In this document: positions 1 through 11,000 of the stretch, in pieces | Position numbering within the stretch: position 1 is the stretch's first letter | Layout: each line of letters opens with the position of its first letter | Assembly (NCBI RefSeq): GCF_032854445.1 | Contig: NW_027018000.1 | Location: 62,001 to 126,000, forward strand | Source of the DNA: Liolophura sinensis | Lineage: Eukaryota; Mollusca; Polyplacophora; Chitonida; Chitonidae | DNA length: 64,000 nt | Direction: 5' to 3' | The notes under the pieces: generated by a model | What the model was told of the DNA's origin: nothing | The model's database searches: none | Seen by the model: the letters and a program-made list of their open reading frames with translations, nothing else | Made by a program: the position numbers and the translations under genes

Positions 1-2671
1 AGTCTGCTGTAAAAAGTACAATTAAACAATGACCCACATCAATAAGGTGCCAAAAGATGCGCAATTGGGCCAGGCATCTCCAGCTGTTGAAAAATTGCAA
101 ATTTCCTTGGTTTCCATGGAGTAAGAGCCGTTGCTGGGCACTTGATTTTCACATAAATGCTCATTCAATTGTCGCTACAGCCAAAATTAATGATCGGAGA
201 GCAACGTGGTTTGCACCATTCGAATTCTCGTCACAAAATACGTCAAATTAGCCTCTTACAAGCAGCATTGGAACAGTTTTTCCACTTTTGAATCTTTGCC
301 TGGGCTTTTTGCTAATTGAAATCGGCTACATTTACAATGTACCATCGCGACTGGTCATTACTATATTCAACTTTTGATTATAAGTTATGTGCCCTTCGGT
401 AGCCCAGAAGACGTCAAATCTTTGGGCCAAGCCCATTTAACTCACCCAGTAAATGTCTTACTTCTAAGTCGAAGACAAACTCAATGTCTTTATCTACATG
501 TTGAAAAACCACACCATTTGTATATAAAAACAACAAGGTACTTGATACAGTCTGCTGTAAAAAGTACAATTGAACACTGACCCACATCAATAATATTTGA
601 TTATAAGTTATGTGCCCTTCGGTAGCCAGAAGACGTCAAATCTTTGGGCCAAGCCCATTTAACTCATCCAGCAATTGTTTTACTTCTAAGTCGAAGACAA
701 ACTCAATGTCTTTATCTACATGTTGAAAAACCACACCATTTGTATATAAAAAACAAAAGGTACTTGATACAGTCTGCTGTAAAAAGTACAATTAAACACT
801 GACCCACATCAATAAGGTGCCAAAAGATGCGCAATTTGGCCAGGCATCTCCAGCTGTTGAAAAATTGCAAATTTCCTTGGTTTCCATGGAGTAAGAGCCG
901 TTGCTGGGCACTTGATTTTCATATAAATGCTCATTCAATTGTCGCTACAGCCAAAATTAATGATCGGAGAGCAACGCGGTTTGCACCATTCGATTTCTCG
1001 TCACAAAATACGTCGGATTAGCCTCTTGCCAGGAGCATTGGAACAGTTTTTCCATTTTTGGATTTTTGCCTGGGCTTTTTGCTAATTGAAATCGGCTACA
1101 TTTACTATGTACCATCGCGACTGGTCATTACTATATTCAACTTTTGATTATAAGTTATGTGCCCTTCGGTAGCCCAGAGGACGTCAAATCTTTGGGCCAA
1201 GCCCATTTAACTCACCCAGCAAATGTCTTACTTCTAAGTCGAAGACAAACTCAATGTCTTTATCTACATGTTGAAAAACCACACCATTTGTATATAAAAA
1301 CAACAAGGTACTTGATACAGTCTGCTGTAAAAAATACAATTAAACACTGACCCACATCAATAAGGTGCCAAAAGATGCGCAATTGGGCCAGGCATCTCCA
1401 GCTGTTGAAAAATTGCAAATTTCCTTGGTTTCCATGGAGTAAGAGCCGTTGCTGGTCACGTGATTTTCACATAAATGCTCATTCAATTGTCGCTACAGCC
1501 AAAAGTATTGGTCGGAGAGCAACGCGGTTTGCACCACTCGATTTCTCGTCACAAAATACGTCGGATTAGTCTCTTACAAGCAGCATTGGAAGAGTTTTTC
1601 CACTTTTGGATTTTTGCCTGGGCTTTTTGCTAATTAAATTCGGCTACATTTACTATGTAATATCGCTACTGGTCATTACTATATTCAATTTTTGATTATA
1701 AGTTATGTGCCCCTTCGGTAGCCCAGAGGACGTCAAATCTTTGGGCCAAGCCCATTTAACTCACCCAGCAAAGGTCTTACTTCTAAGTCGAAGACAAACT
1801 CAATTTCTTTATCTACATGTTGAAAAACCACACCATTTGTATATAAAAACAAGAAGGTACTTGATACAGTCTGCTGTAAAAAGTAGAATTGAACACTGAC
1901 CCACATCAATAAGGTGCCAAAAGATGCGGAATTGGACCAGGCATCTCCAGCTGTTGAAAAATTGCAAATTTCCTTGGTTTCCATGGAGTAAGAGCCGTTG
2001 CTGGGCACGTGATTTTTACATAAATTCTCATTCAATTGTCGCTACAGCCAAAAGTATTGGTCGGAGAGCAACGCGGTTTACACCATTCGATTTCTCGTCA
2101 CAAAATACGTCGGATTAGCCTCTTACCAGCAGCATTGGAACAGTTTTTCAACTTTTGGATTTTTGCCTGGGCTATTTGCTAATTAAATTCGGCTACATTT
2201 ACTATGTAATATTGCGACTGGTCATTACTATAGTCAACTTTTGATTATAAGTTATGTGCCCTTCGGTAGCCCAGAAGACGTCAAATCTTTCGGCCAAGCC
2301 CATTTAACTCATCTAGCAATTGTTTTACTTCTAAGTCGAAAACAAACTCAATGTCTTTATCTACATGTTGAAAAACCACACCATTTGTATATAAAAAACA
2401 CAAGGTACTTGATACAGTCTTCTGTAAAAAGTACAATTAAACACTGACCCACATCAATAAGGTGCCAAAAAATGCAGAATTGGGCCAGGCATCTCCAGCT
2501 GTTGAAAAATTGCAAATTTCCTTGGTTTCCATGGAGTAAGAGCCGTTGCTGGGCACTTGATTTTAACATAAATGCTCATTCAATTGTCGCTACAGCCAAA
2601 AGTATTTGTCGGAGAGCAACGCGGCTTGCACCATTCGATTTCTCGTCACAAAATACGTCGGATTAGCCTCT
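1..2671. repeat. Family-B multimer fragment, duplicated at 23268-25938
   Basis: This segment matches 23268-25938 base for base apart from scattered substitutions (for example near 355, 1930, 2475 and 2630) and two small indels. Monomer starts are 374 (short), 597, 1144, 1692 and 2241, plus the tail of one before 374. The match stops abruptly at 2672, where TTACCAGCAGCATTT faces TTGCCAGGAGCATTGG in the other copy. The offset of 23267 bp would make everything between the copies a super-unit, but the register is not kept beyond 2671. Confidence 0.88.
374..596. repeat. Shortened monomer (223 bp), copy 1
   Basis: The monomer runs normally to CCCACATCAATAA, then joins directly to TATTTGATTATAAG of the next monomer, lacking about 325 bp. 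The same junction recurs at 23863, 27375, 30332, 34946 and 37911, so the deletion happened once and was spread by amplification. The preceding monomer always carries the AAAATTAATGATCGG and GTCAAATTAG alleles. Confidence 0.92.
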
Positions 2672-3107
2672 TACCAGCAGCATTTAAACAGTTTTTTCCA
2701 CTTTTGGATTTTTGCCTCTTGTTTTTGCTAATTGAAATCGGCTACATTTACAACGTACCATCGCCACTGGTCATTACTATATTCAACTTTTGATTATAAG
2801 TTATGTGCCCTTCGGTAGCCCAGAAGACGTCAAATCTTTGGGCCAAGCCCATTTAACTCATCCAGCAGTTGTTTTACTTCTAAGTCGAAGACAAACTCAA
2901 TTTCAATATCTACATGTTAAAAAACCGCACCATTTGTATATAAAAAACAAATACTTGTACTTGATACAGTCTGCTGTAAAAAGTACAATTGAACACTGAC
3001 CCACATCAATAAGGTGCCAAAAGATGCACAATTGGGCCAGGCATCTCCAGCTGTTGAAAAATTGCAAATTTCCTTGGTTTCCATGGAGTAAGAGCCGATG
3101 CTGGGCA
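2672..3107. repeat. Transitional monomer region rich in private variants
   Basis: This covers the end of monomer 2241 and most of monomer 2790, between the family-B fragment and the A higher-order repeat. It carries changes seen nowhere else in the window: CATTTAAACAG for CATTGGAACAG, CCTCTTGTTTTTGC for CCTGGGCTTTTTGC, TTTCAATATC for TGTCTTTATC, and an extra partial copy of TACTTG just before the nested dyad. From 3108 onward it matches the A unit at 8041. Confidence 0.75.
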
Positions 3108-5132
3108 CGTGATTTTCACATAAATGCTCATTCAATTGTCGCTACAGCCAAAAGTATTGGTCGGAGAGCACCGCGGTTTGCACCATTCGATTTCTCGTCA
3201 CAAAATACGTCGGATGAGCCTCTTACCAGCAGCATTGGAAGAGTTTTTCCACTTTTGGATTTTTGCCCGGTCTTTTTGCTAATTGAAATCGACTAAATTT
3301 ACAACGTACCATCGCCACTGGTCATTACTATATTCAACTTTTGATTATAAGTTATGTGCCCTTCGGTAGCCCAGAAGACGTCAAATCTTTGGGCCAAGCC
3401 CATTTAACTCACCCAGCAAATGTCTTACTTCTAAGTCGAAGACAAACTCAATGTCTTTATCTACATGTTGAAAAAACACACCATTTGTATATAAAAACAA
3501 AAAGGTACTTGATACAGTCTGCTGTAAAAAGTAGAATTGAACACTGACCCACATCAATAAGGTGCCAAAAGATGCGCAATTGGGTCAGGCATCTCCAGCT
3601 GTTGAAAAATTGCAAATGTCCTTGGTCTCCATGGAGTAAGAGCCGTTGCTGGTCACGTGATTTTCACATAAATTCTCATTCAATTGTCGCTACAGCCAAA
3701 AATATTGGTCGGAGAGCAACGCGGTTTGCACCATTCGATTTCTCGTCACAAAATACGTCGGATTAGTCTCTTGCCAGCAGCATTGGAACAGTTTTTGCAC
3801 TTTTGGATTTTTGCCTGGTCTTTTTGCTAATTCAATTCGGCTACATTTACTATGTAATATCGCGACTGGTCATTACTATATTCAACTTTTGATTATAAGT
3901 TATGTGCCCTTCGGTAGCCCAGAAGACTTCAAATCTTTGGGCCAAGCCCATTTAATTCATCCAGCAATTGTCTTTCTTCTAAGTCGAAGACAAACTCAAT
4001 GTCTTTATCTACATGTTGAAAAACCACACCATTTGTATATAAAAAACACAAGGTACTTGATACAGTCTGCTGTAAAAAGTACAATTAAACACTGACCCAC
4101 ATCAATAAGGTGCCAAAAGATGCGGAATTAGGCCAGGCATCTCCAGCTGTTGAAAAATTGCAAATTTCCTTGGTTTCCATGGAGTAAGAGCCGTTGTTAG
4201 GCACGTGATTTTCACATAAATGCTCATTCAATTGTAGCTACAGCCATAAGTGTTGGTCGGAGAGCAACGCGGTTTGCACCATTGGATTTCTCGTCACAAA
4301 ATACGTCGGATTAGCCTATTACCAGCAGCATTGGAACAGATTTTCCACTTTTGGATTTTTGCCTGGGCTTTTTGCTAATTCAATTCGGCTAATATATACT
4401 ATGTAATATCGCGACTGGTCATTACTATATTCAACTTTTGATTATAAGTTATGTGCCCTTCGGTAGCCCAGAAGACGTCAAATCTTTGGGCCAAGCCCAT
4501 TTAACTCATCCAGCAATTGTCTTACTTCTAAGTCGAAGACAAACTCAATGTCTTTATCTACATGTTGAAAAACCACACCATTTGTATATAAAAAACACAA
4601 GGTACTTGATACAGTCTGCTGTAAAGAGTAGAATTGAACACTGACCCACATCAATAAGGTGCCAAAAGATGCGCAATTGGGCCAGGCATCTCCAGCTGTT
4701 GAAAAATTGCAGATTTCCTTGGTTTCCATGGAGTAAGAGCCGTTGTTAGGCACGTGATTTTCACATAAATGCTCAATCAATTGTCGCTACAGCCATAAGT
4801 GTTGGTCGGAGAGCAACGCGGTTTGCACCATTCGAATTCTCGTCACAAAATACGTCGGATTAGCCTCTTGCCAGCAGCATTGGAACAGTTTTTATACTTT
4901 TGGATTTTTGCCTGGGCTTTTTGCTAATTGAAATCGGCTACATTTACTATGTAATATCGCGACTGGTCATTACTATATTCAACTTTTGATTATAAGTTAT
5001 GTGCCCTTCGGTAGCCCAGAAGACGTCAAATCTTTGGGCCAAGCCCATTTAACTCATCCAACAATTGTCTTTCTTCTAAGTCGAAGACAAACTCAATGTC
5101 TTTATCTACATGTTGAAAAACCACACCATTTG

Positions 5133-5140
5133 TATATAAA
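5133..5140 (+). promoter_or_regulatory. TATATAAA motif (TATA-box-like), once per monomer
   Basis: TATATAAA followed by an A-run lies in most monomers immediately before the 30-bp dyad. It is altered to TATTTGAAAA in monomers 41747, 42295 and 46132, to TATATGAAAA in 43939, 53273, 55463 and 59295, and to TATAAAAAAA in 23092, 26604, 29557, 34175 and 37140. It matches a TATA box by sequence only. In a 40% GC repeat such a match can arise by chance, and nothing here shows transcription. Confidence 0.3.
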
Positions 5141-5149
5141 AAACACAAG

Positions 5150-5179
5150 GTACTTGATACAGTCTGCTGTAAAAAGTAC
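5150..5179. repeat. 30-bp nested inverted repeat, present in essentially every monomer
   Basis: The arms read GTACTT, GA, TACAG, loop TCTG, CTGTA, AA, AAGTAC. The outer 6-bp and inner 5-bp arms are perfectly complementary, separated by a 2x2 mismatch. The element recurs in each monomer (for example 538-567). Common variants are loop TCTT (monomers 2241, 6082, 11016, 17619, 25508, 42295), TATAG for TACAG (7726, 12660, 21996, 28472, 36043), which would still allow a G-U pair in RNA, and AAGTAG or AAATAC in the outer right arm, which loses one pair. It starts 17 bp after the start of TATATAAA. Cruciform formation or protein binding is inference. Confidence 0.85.
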
Positions 5180-5486
5180 AATTAAACACTGACCCACATC
5201 AATAAGGTGCCAAAAGATGCGGAATTGGGCCAGGCATCTCCAGCTGTTGAAAAATTGCAAATTTCCTTGGTTTCCATGGAGTAAGAGCCGTTGCTGGGCA
5301 CGTAATTTTCACATTAATTCTCATTCAATTGTCGCTACAGCCAAAAGTGTTGGTCGGAGAGCAACGCGGTTTGCACCATTCGATTTCTCGTCACAAAATA
5401 CGTCGGATTAGCCTCTTACCAGCAGCATTGGAACAGTTTTTCCACTTTTGGATTTTTGCCTGGGCTTTTTGCTAATTGAAATCGGC

Positions 5487-5501
5487 TACATTTACTATGT
5501 A
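5487..5501. repeat. 15-bp dyad TACAT/ATGTA near the monomer end
   Basis: TACAT, loop TTACT, ATGTA. A frequent alternative allele (for example 42248-42262) reads TACATA, loop TTT, TATGTA, so the changed bases keep the symmetry and lengthen it to six pairs. Other alleles change only the loop (TTACA). A minority break it (ACGTA at 3300 and 8240, and the TAATATATA allele in the 4438-type monomers). Confidence 0.75.
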
Positions 5502-8040
5502 CCATCGCGACTGGTCATTACTATATTCAGCTTTTGATTATAAGTTATGTGCCCTTCGGTATCCCAGAAGACGTCAAATCTTTGGGCCAAGCCCATTTAA
5601 CTCACCCAGGAAATGTCTTACTTCTAAGTCGAAAACAAACTCAATGTCTTTATCTACATGTTGAAAAACCACACCATTTGTATATAAAAACAACAAGGTA
5701 CTTGATACAGTCTGCTGTAAAAAGTAGAATTGAACACTGACCCACATCAATAAGGTGCCAAAAGATGCGGAATTGGACCAGGCATCTCCAGCTGTTGAAA
5801 AATTGCAAATTTCCTTGGTTTCCATGGAGTAAGAGCCGTTGCTGGGCACGTGATTTTTACATAAATTCTCATTCAATTGTCGCTACAGCCAAAGGTATTG
5901 GTCGGAGAGCAACGCGGTTTGCACCATTCGATTTCTCGTCACAAAATACGTCGGATTAGCCTCTTAGCAGCAGCATTGGAACAGTTTTTCAACTTTTGGA
6001 TTTTTGCCTGGGCTATTTGCTAATTAAATTCGGCTACATTTACTATGTAATATTGCGACTGGTCATTACTATAGTCAACTTTTGATTATAAGTTATGTGC
6101 CCTTCGGTAGCCCAGAAGACGTCAAATCTTTGGGCCAAGCCCATTTAACTCATCCAGCAATTGTTTTACTTCTAAGTCGAAAACAAACTCAATGTCTTTA
6201 TCTACATGTTGAAAAACCACACCATTTGTATATAAAAAACACAAGGTACTTGATACAGTCTTCTGTAAAAAGTACAATTAAACACTGACCCACATCAATA
6301 AGGTGCCAAAAAATGCGGAATTGGGCCAGGCATCTCCAGCTGTTGAAAAATTGCAAATTTCCTTGGTTTCCATGGAGTAAGAGCCGTTGCTGGGCACGTA
6401 ATTTTAACATAAATGCTCATTCAATTGTCGCTACAGCCAAAAGTATTTGTCGGAGAGCAACGCGGTTTGCACCATTCGATTTCTCGTCACAAAATACGTC
6501 GGATTAGCCTCTTGCCAGGAGCATTGGAACAGTTTTTCCATTTTTGGATTTTTGCCTGGGCTTTTTGCTAATTAAATTCGGCTACATTTACTATGTAATA
6601 TCGCTACTGGTCATTACTATATTCAACTTTTGATTATAAGTTATGTGCCCTTCGGCAGCCCAGAGGACGTCAAATCTTTGGGCCAAGCCCATTTAACTCA
6701 TCCAGCAATTGTCTTACTTCTAAGTCGAAGACAAACTCAATGTCTTTATCTACATGTTGAAAAACCACACCATTTGTATATAAAAAACACAAGGTACTTG
6801 ATACAGTCTGCTGTAAAAAGTACAATTGAACACTGACCCACATCAATAAGGTGCCAAAAGATGCGCAATTGGGCCAGGCATCTCCAGCTGTTGAAAAATT
6901 GCAAATTTCCTTGGTTTCCATGGAGTAAGAGCCGTTGTTAGGCACGTGATTTTCACATAAATGCTCATTCAATTGTAGCTACAGCCATAAGTGTTGGTCG
7001 GAGAGCAACGCGGTTTGCACCATTGGATTTCTCGTCACAAAATACGTCGGATTAGCCTCTTACCAGCAGCATTGGAACAGTTTTTCCACTTTTGGATTTT
7101 TGCCTGGGCTTTTTGCTAATTGAAATCGGCTACATTTACAATGTACCATCGCGACTGGTCATTACTATATTCAACTTTTGATTATAAGTTATGTGCCCTT
7201 CGGTAGCCCAGAAGACGTCAAATCTTTGGGCCAAGCCCATTTAACTCACCCAGTAAATGTCTTACTTCTAAGTCGAAGACAAACTCAATGTCTTGATCTA
7301 CATGTTGAAAAACCACACCATTTGTATATAAAAACAACAAGGTACTTGATACAGTCTGCTGTAAAAAGTACAATTGAACACTGACCCACATCAATAAGGT
7401 GCCAAAAGATGCGCAATTGGGCCAGGCATCTCCAGCTGTTGAAAAATTGCAAATTTCCTTGGTTTCCATGGAGTAAGAGCCGTTGCTGGGCACTTGATTT
7501 TCACATCAATTCTCATTCAATTGTCGCTACAGCCAAAAGAAATGGTCGGAGAGCAACGCGGTTTGCACCATTCGAATTCTCGTCACAAAATACGTCGGAT
7601 TAGCCTCTTACCAGCAGCATTGGAACAGTTTTTCCACTTTTGGATTTTTGCCTGGGCTTTTTGCTAATTGAAATCGGCTACATTTACTATGTAATATCGC
7701 GACTGGTCATTACTATATTCAATTTTTGATTATAAGTTATGTGCCCTTCGGTATCCCAGAGGACGTCAAATCTTTGGGCCAAGCCCATTTAACTCACCCA
7801 GCAAATGTCTTACTTCTAAGTCGAAGACAAACTCAATTTCTTTATCTACATGTTGAAAAACCACACCTTTTGTATATAAAAACAACAAGGTACTTGATAT
7901 AGTCTGCTGTAAAAAGTACAATTGAACACTGACCCACATCAATAAGGTGCCAAAAGATGCGCAATTGGGCCAGGCATCTCCAGCTGTTGAAAAATTGCAA
8001 ATTTCCTTGGTTTCCATGGAGTAAGAGCCGTTGCTGGTCA

Positions 8041-11000
8041 CGTGATTTTCACATAAATGCTCATTCAATTGTCGCTACAGCCAAAAGTATTGGTCGGAGA
8101 GCACCGCGGTTTGCACCATTCGATTTCTCGTCACAAAATACGTCGGATGAGCCTCTTACCAGCAGCATTGGAAGAGTTTTTCCACTTTTGGATTTTTGCC
8201 TGGTCTTTTTGCTAATTGAAATCGACTAAATTTACAACGTACCATCGCCACTGGTCATTACTATATTCAACTTTTGATTATAAGTTATGTGCCCTTCGGT
8301 AGCCCAGAAGACGTCAAATCTTTGGGCCAAGCCCATTTAACTCACCCAGCAAATGTCTTACTTCTAAGTCGAAGACAAACTCAATGTCTTTATCTACATG
8401 TTGAAAAAACACACCATTTGTATATAAAAAACAAAAAGGTACTTGATACAGTCTGCTGTAAAAAGTAGAATTGAACACTGACCCACATCAATAAGGTGCC
8501 AAAAGATGCGCAATTGGGTCAGGCATCTCCAGCTGTTGAAAAATTGCAAATGTCCTTGGTCTCCATGGAGTAAGAGCCGTTGCTGGTCACGTGATTTTCA
8601 CATAAATTCTCATTCAATTGTCGCTACAGCCAAAAATATTGGTCGGAGAGCAACGCGGTTTGCACCATTCGATTTCTCGTCACAAAATACGTCGGATTAG
8701 TCTCTTGCCAGCAGCATTGGAACAGTTTTTGCACTTTTGGATTTTTGCCTGGTCTTTTTGCTAATTCAATTCGGCTACATTTACTATGTAATATCGCGAC
8801 TGGTCATTACTATATTCAACTTTTGATTATAAGTTATGTGCCCTTCGGTAGCCCAGAAGACTTCAAATCTTTGGGCCAAGCCCATTTAACTCATCCAGCA
8901 ATTGTCTTTCTTCTAAGTCGAAGACAAACTCAATGTCTTTATCTACATGTTGAAAAACCACACCATTTGTATATAAAAAACACAAGGTACTTGATACAGT
9001 CTGCTGTAAAAAGTACAATTAAACACTGACCCACATCAATAAGGTGCCAAAAGATGCGGAATTAGGCCAGGCATCTCCAGCTGTTGAAAAATTGCAAATT
9101 TCCTTGGTTTCCATGGAGTAAGAGCCGTTGTTAGGCACGTGATTTTCACATAAATGCTCATTCAATTGTAGCTACAGCCATAAGTGTTGGTCGGAGAGCA
9201 ACGCGGTTTGCACCATTGGATTTCTCGTCACAAAATACGTCGGATTAGCCTATTACCAGCAGCATTGGAACAGTTTTTCCACTTTTGGATTTTTGCCTGG
9301 GATTTTTGCCAATTCAATTCGGCTAATATATACTATGTAATATCGCGACTGGTCATTACTATATTCAACTTTTGATTATAAGTTATGTGCCCTTCGGTAG
9401 CCCAGAAGACGTCAAATCTTTGGGCCAAGCCCATTTAACTCATCCAGCAATTGTCTTACTTCTAAGTCGAAGACAAACTCAATGTCTTTATCTACATGTT
9501 GAAAAACCACACCATTTGTATATAAAAAACACAAGGTACTTGATACAGTCTGCTGTAAAGAGTAGAACTGAACACTGACCCACATCAATAAGGTGCCAAA
9601 AGATGCGCAATTGGGCCAGGCATCTCCAGCTGTTGAAAAATTGCAAATTTCCTTGGTTTCCATGGAGTAAGAGCCGTTGTTAGGCACGTGATTTTCACAT
9701 AAATGCTCAATCAATTGTCGCTACAGCCATAAGTGTTGGTCGGAGAGCAACGCGGTTTGCACCATTCGAATTCTCGTCACAAAATACGTCGGATTAGCCT
9801 CTTGCCAGCAGCATTGGAACAGTTTTTATACTTTTGGATTTTTGCCTGGGCTTTTTGCTAATTGAAATCGGCTACATTTACTATGTAATATCGCGACTGG
9901 TCATTACTATATTCAACTTTTGATTATAAGTTATGTGCCCTTCGGTAGCCCAGAAGACGTCAAATCTTTGGGCCAAGCCCATTTAACTCATCCAACAATT
10001 GTCTTTCTTCTAAGTCGAAGACAAACTCAATGTCTTTATCTACATGTTGAAAAACCACACCATTTGTATATAAAAAACACAAGGTACTTGATACAGTCTG
10101 CTGTAAAAAGTACAATTAAACACTGACCCACATCAATAAGGTGCCAAAAGATGCGGAATTGGGCCAGGCATCTCCAGCTGTTGAAAAATTGCAAATTTCC
10201 TTGGTTTCCATGGAGTAAGAGCCGTTGCTGGGCACGTAATTTTCACATTAATTCTCATTCAATTGTCGCTACAGCCAAAAGTGTTGGTCGGAGAGCAACG
10301 CGGTTTGCACCATTCGATTTCTCGTCACAAAATACGTCGGATTAGCCTCTTACCAGCAGCATTGGAACAGTTTTTCCACTTTTGGATTTTTGCCTGGGCT
10401 TTTTGCTAATTGAAATCGGCTACATTTACTATGTACCATCGCGACTGGTCATTACTATATTCAGCTTTTGATTATAAGTTATGTGCCCTTCGGTATCCCA
10501 GAAGACGTCAAATCTTTGGGCCAAGCCCATTTAACTCACCCAGGAAATGTCTTACTTCTAAGTCGAAAACAAACTCAATGTCTTTATCTACATGTTGAAA
10601 AACCACACCATTTGTATATAAAAACAACAAGGTACTTGATACAGTCTGCTGTAAAAAGTAGAATTGAACACTGACCCACATCAATAAGGTGCCAAAAGAT
10701 GCGGAATTGGACCAGGCATCTCCAGCTGTTGAAAAATTGCAAATTTCCTTGGTTTCCATGGAGTAAGAGCCGTTGCTGGGCACGTGATTTTTACATAAAT
10801 TCTCATTCAATTGTCGCTACAGCCAAAGGTATTGGTCGGAGAGCAACGCGGTTTGCACCATTCGATTTCTCGTCACAAAATACGTCGGATTAGCCTCTTA
10901 GCAGCAGCATTGGAACAGTTTTTCAACTTTTGGATTTTTGCCTGGGCTATTTGCTAATTAAATTCGGCTACATTTACTATGTAATATTGCGACTGGTCAT

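Larger units (their letters stand above)
4986..5533. repeat. Representative 548-bp monomer
   Basis: A clean monomer used here as reference for positions of internal elements. In order it holds the start block, a GACGTC site (5021-5026), a TGGGC/GCCCA dyad (5035-5047), TATATAAA (5133-5140), a 30-bp nested dyad (5150-5179), CAGCTG (5250-5255 region), an AAATT/AATTT dyad (5252-5264), the palindrome TCCATGGA (5273-5280), a GCAAC/GTTTGC dyad (5361-5374), a TGGAA/TTCCA dyad (5429-5444), a TACAT/ATGTA dyad (5487-5501) and TCGCGA (5505-5510). Four T-runs lie in the last 120 bp. NcoI, PvuII and AatII sites occur about once per monomer in most copies, so digestion would give a 548-bp ladder. I see no internal sub-repeat. 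Confidence 0.93.
3108..8040. repeat. Higher-order repeat A, copy 1 (9 monomers, 4933 bp)
   Basis: Monomer starts are 3341, 3889, 4438, 4986, 5534, 6082, 6630, 7178 and 7726. The nine monomers differ visibly from one another, but each matches its counterpart 4933-4934 bp downstream nearly perfectly. By eye only a handful of differences from copy 2 appear over 4.9 kb: one extra A near 8431, and substitutions near 3956, 4340, 4368, 4635, 4711 and 7025. This contrast (divergent neighbours, near-identical multimers) defines a higher-order repeat. The left edge is where the match to copy 2 starts, so the phase of the unit is arbitrary. Confidence 0.93.

Noticed and set aside
57-251. 64-codon ATG-initiated frame recurring in many monomers
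   Set aside because: The frequent allele GTTGTTAGG places a TAG in it, and GAATTAGGCC (4133, 9065, 14025) adds another. Its apparent conservation is just the conservation of the repeat.
374-580. 68-codon frame recurring at each monomer start
   Set aside because: It begins at TTG, not ATG, has no recognisable motif, and tracks the repeat period. Frames of this kind are expected in any repeat with few stops in one phase.
5133-5300. A small RNA gene (snRNA or Pol III type) with TATA box and T-run terminators
   Set aside because: No A/B boxes, Sm site or known snRNA motif is visible, and T-runs are ordinary in this sequence. TATA plus dyad is reported as an observation only.
5310-5400. CENP-B box
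   Set aside because: ATTCGATTTCTCGTC has the TTCG start but lacks the A and CGGG positions of the box; the other TTCG sites also fail on both strands.
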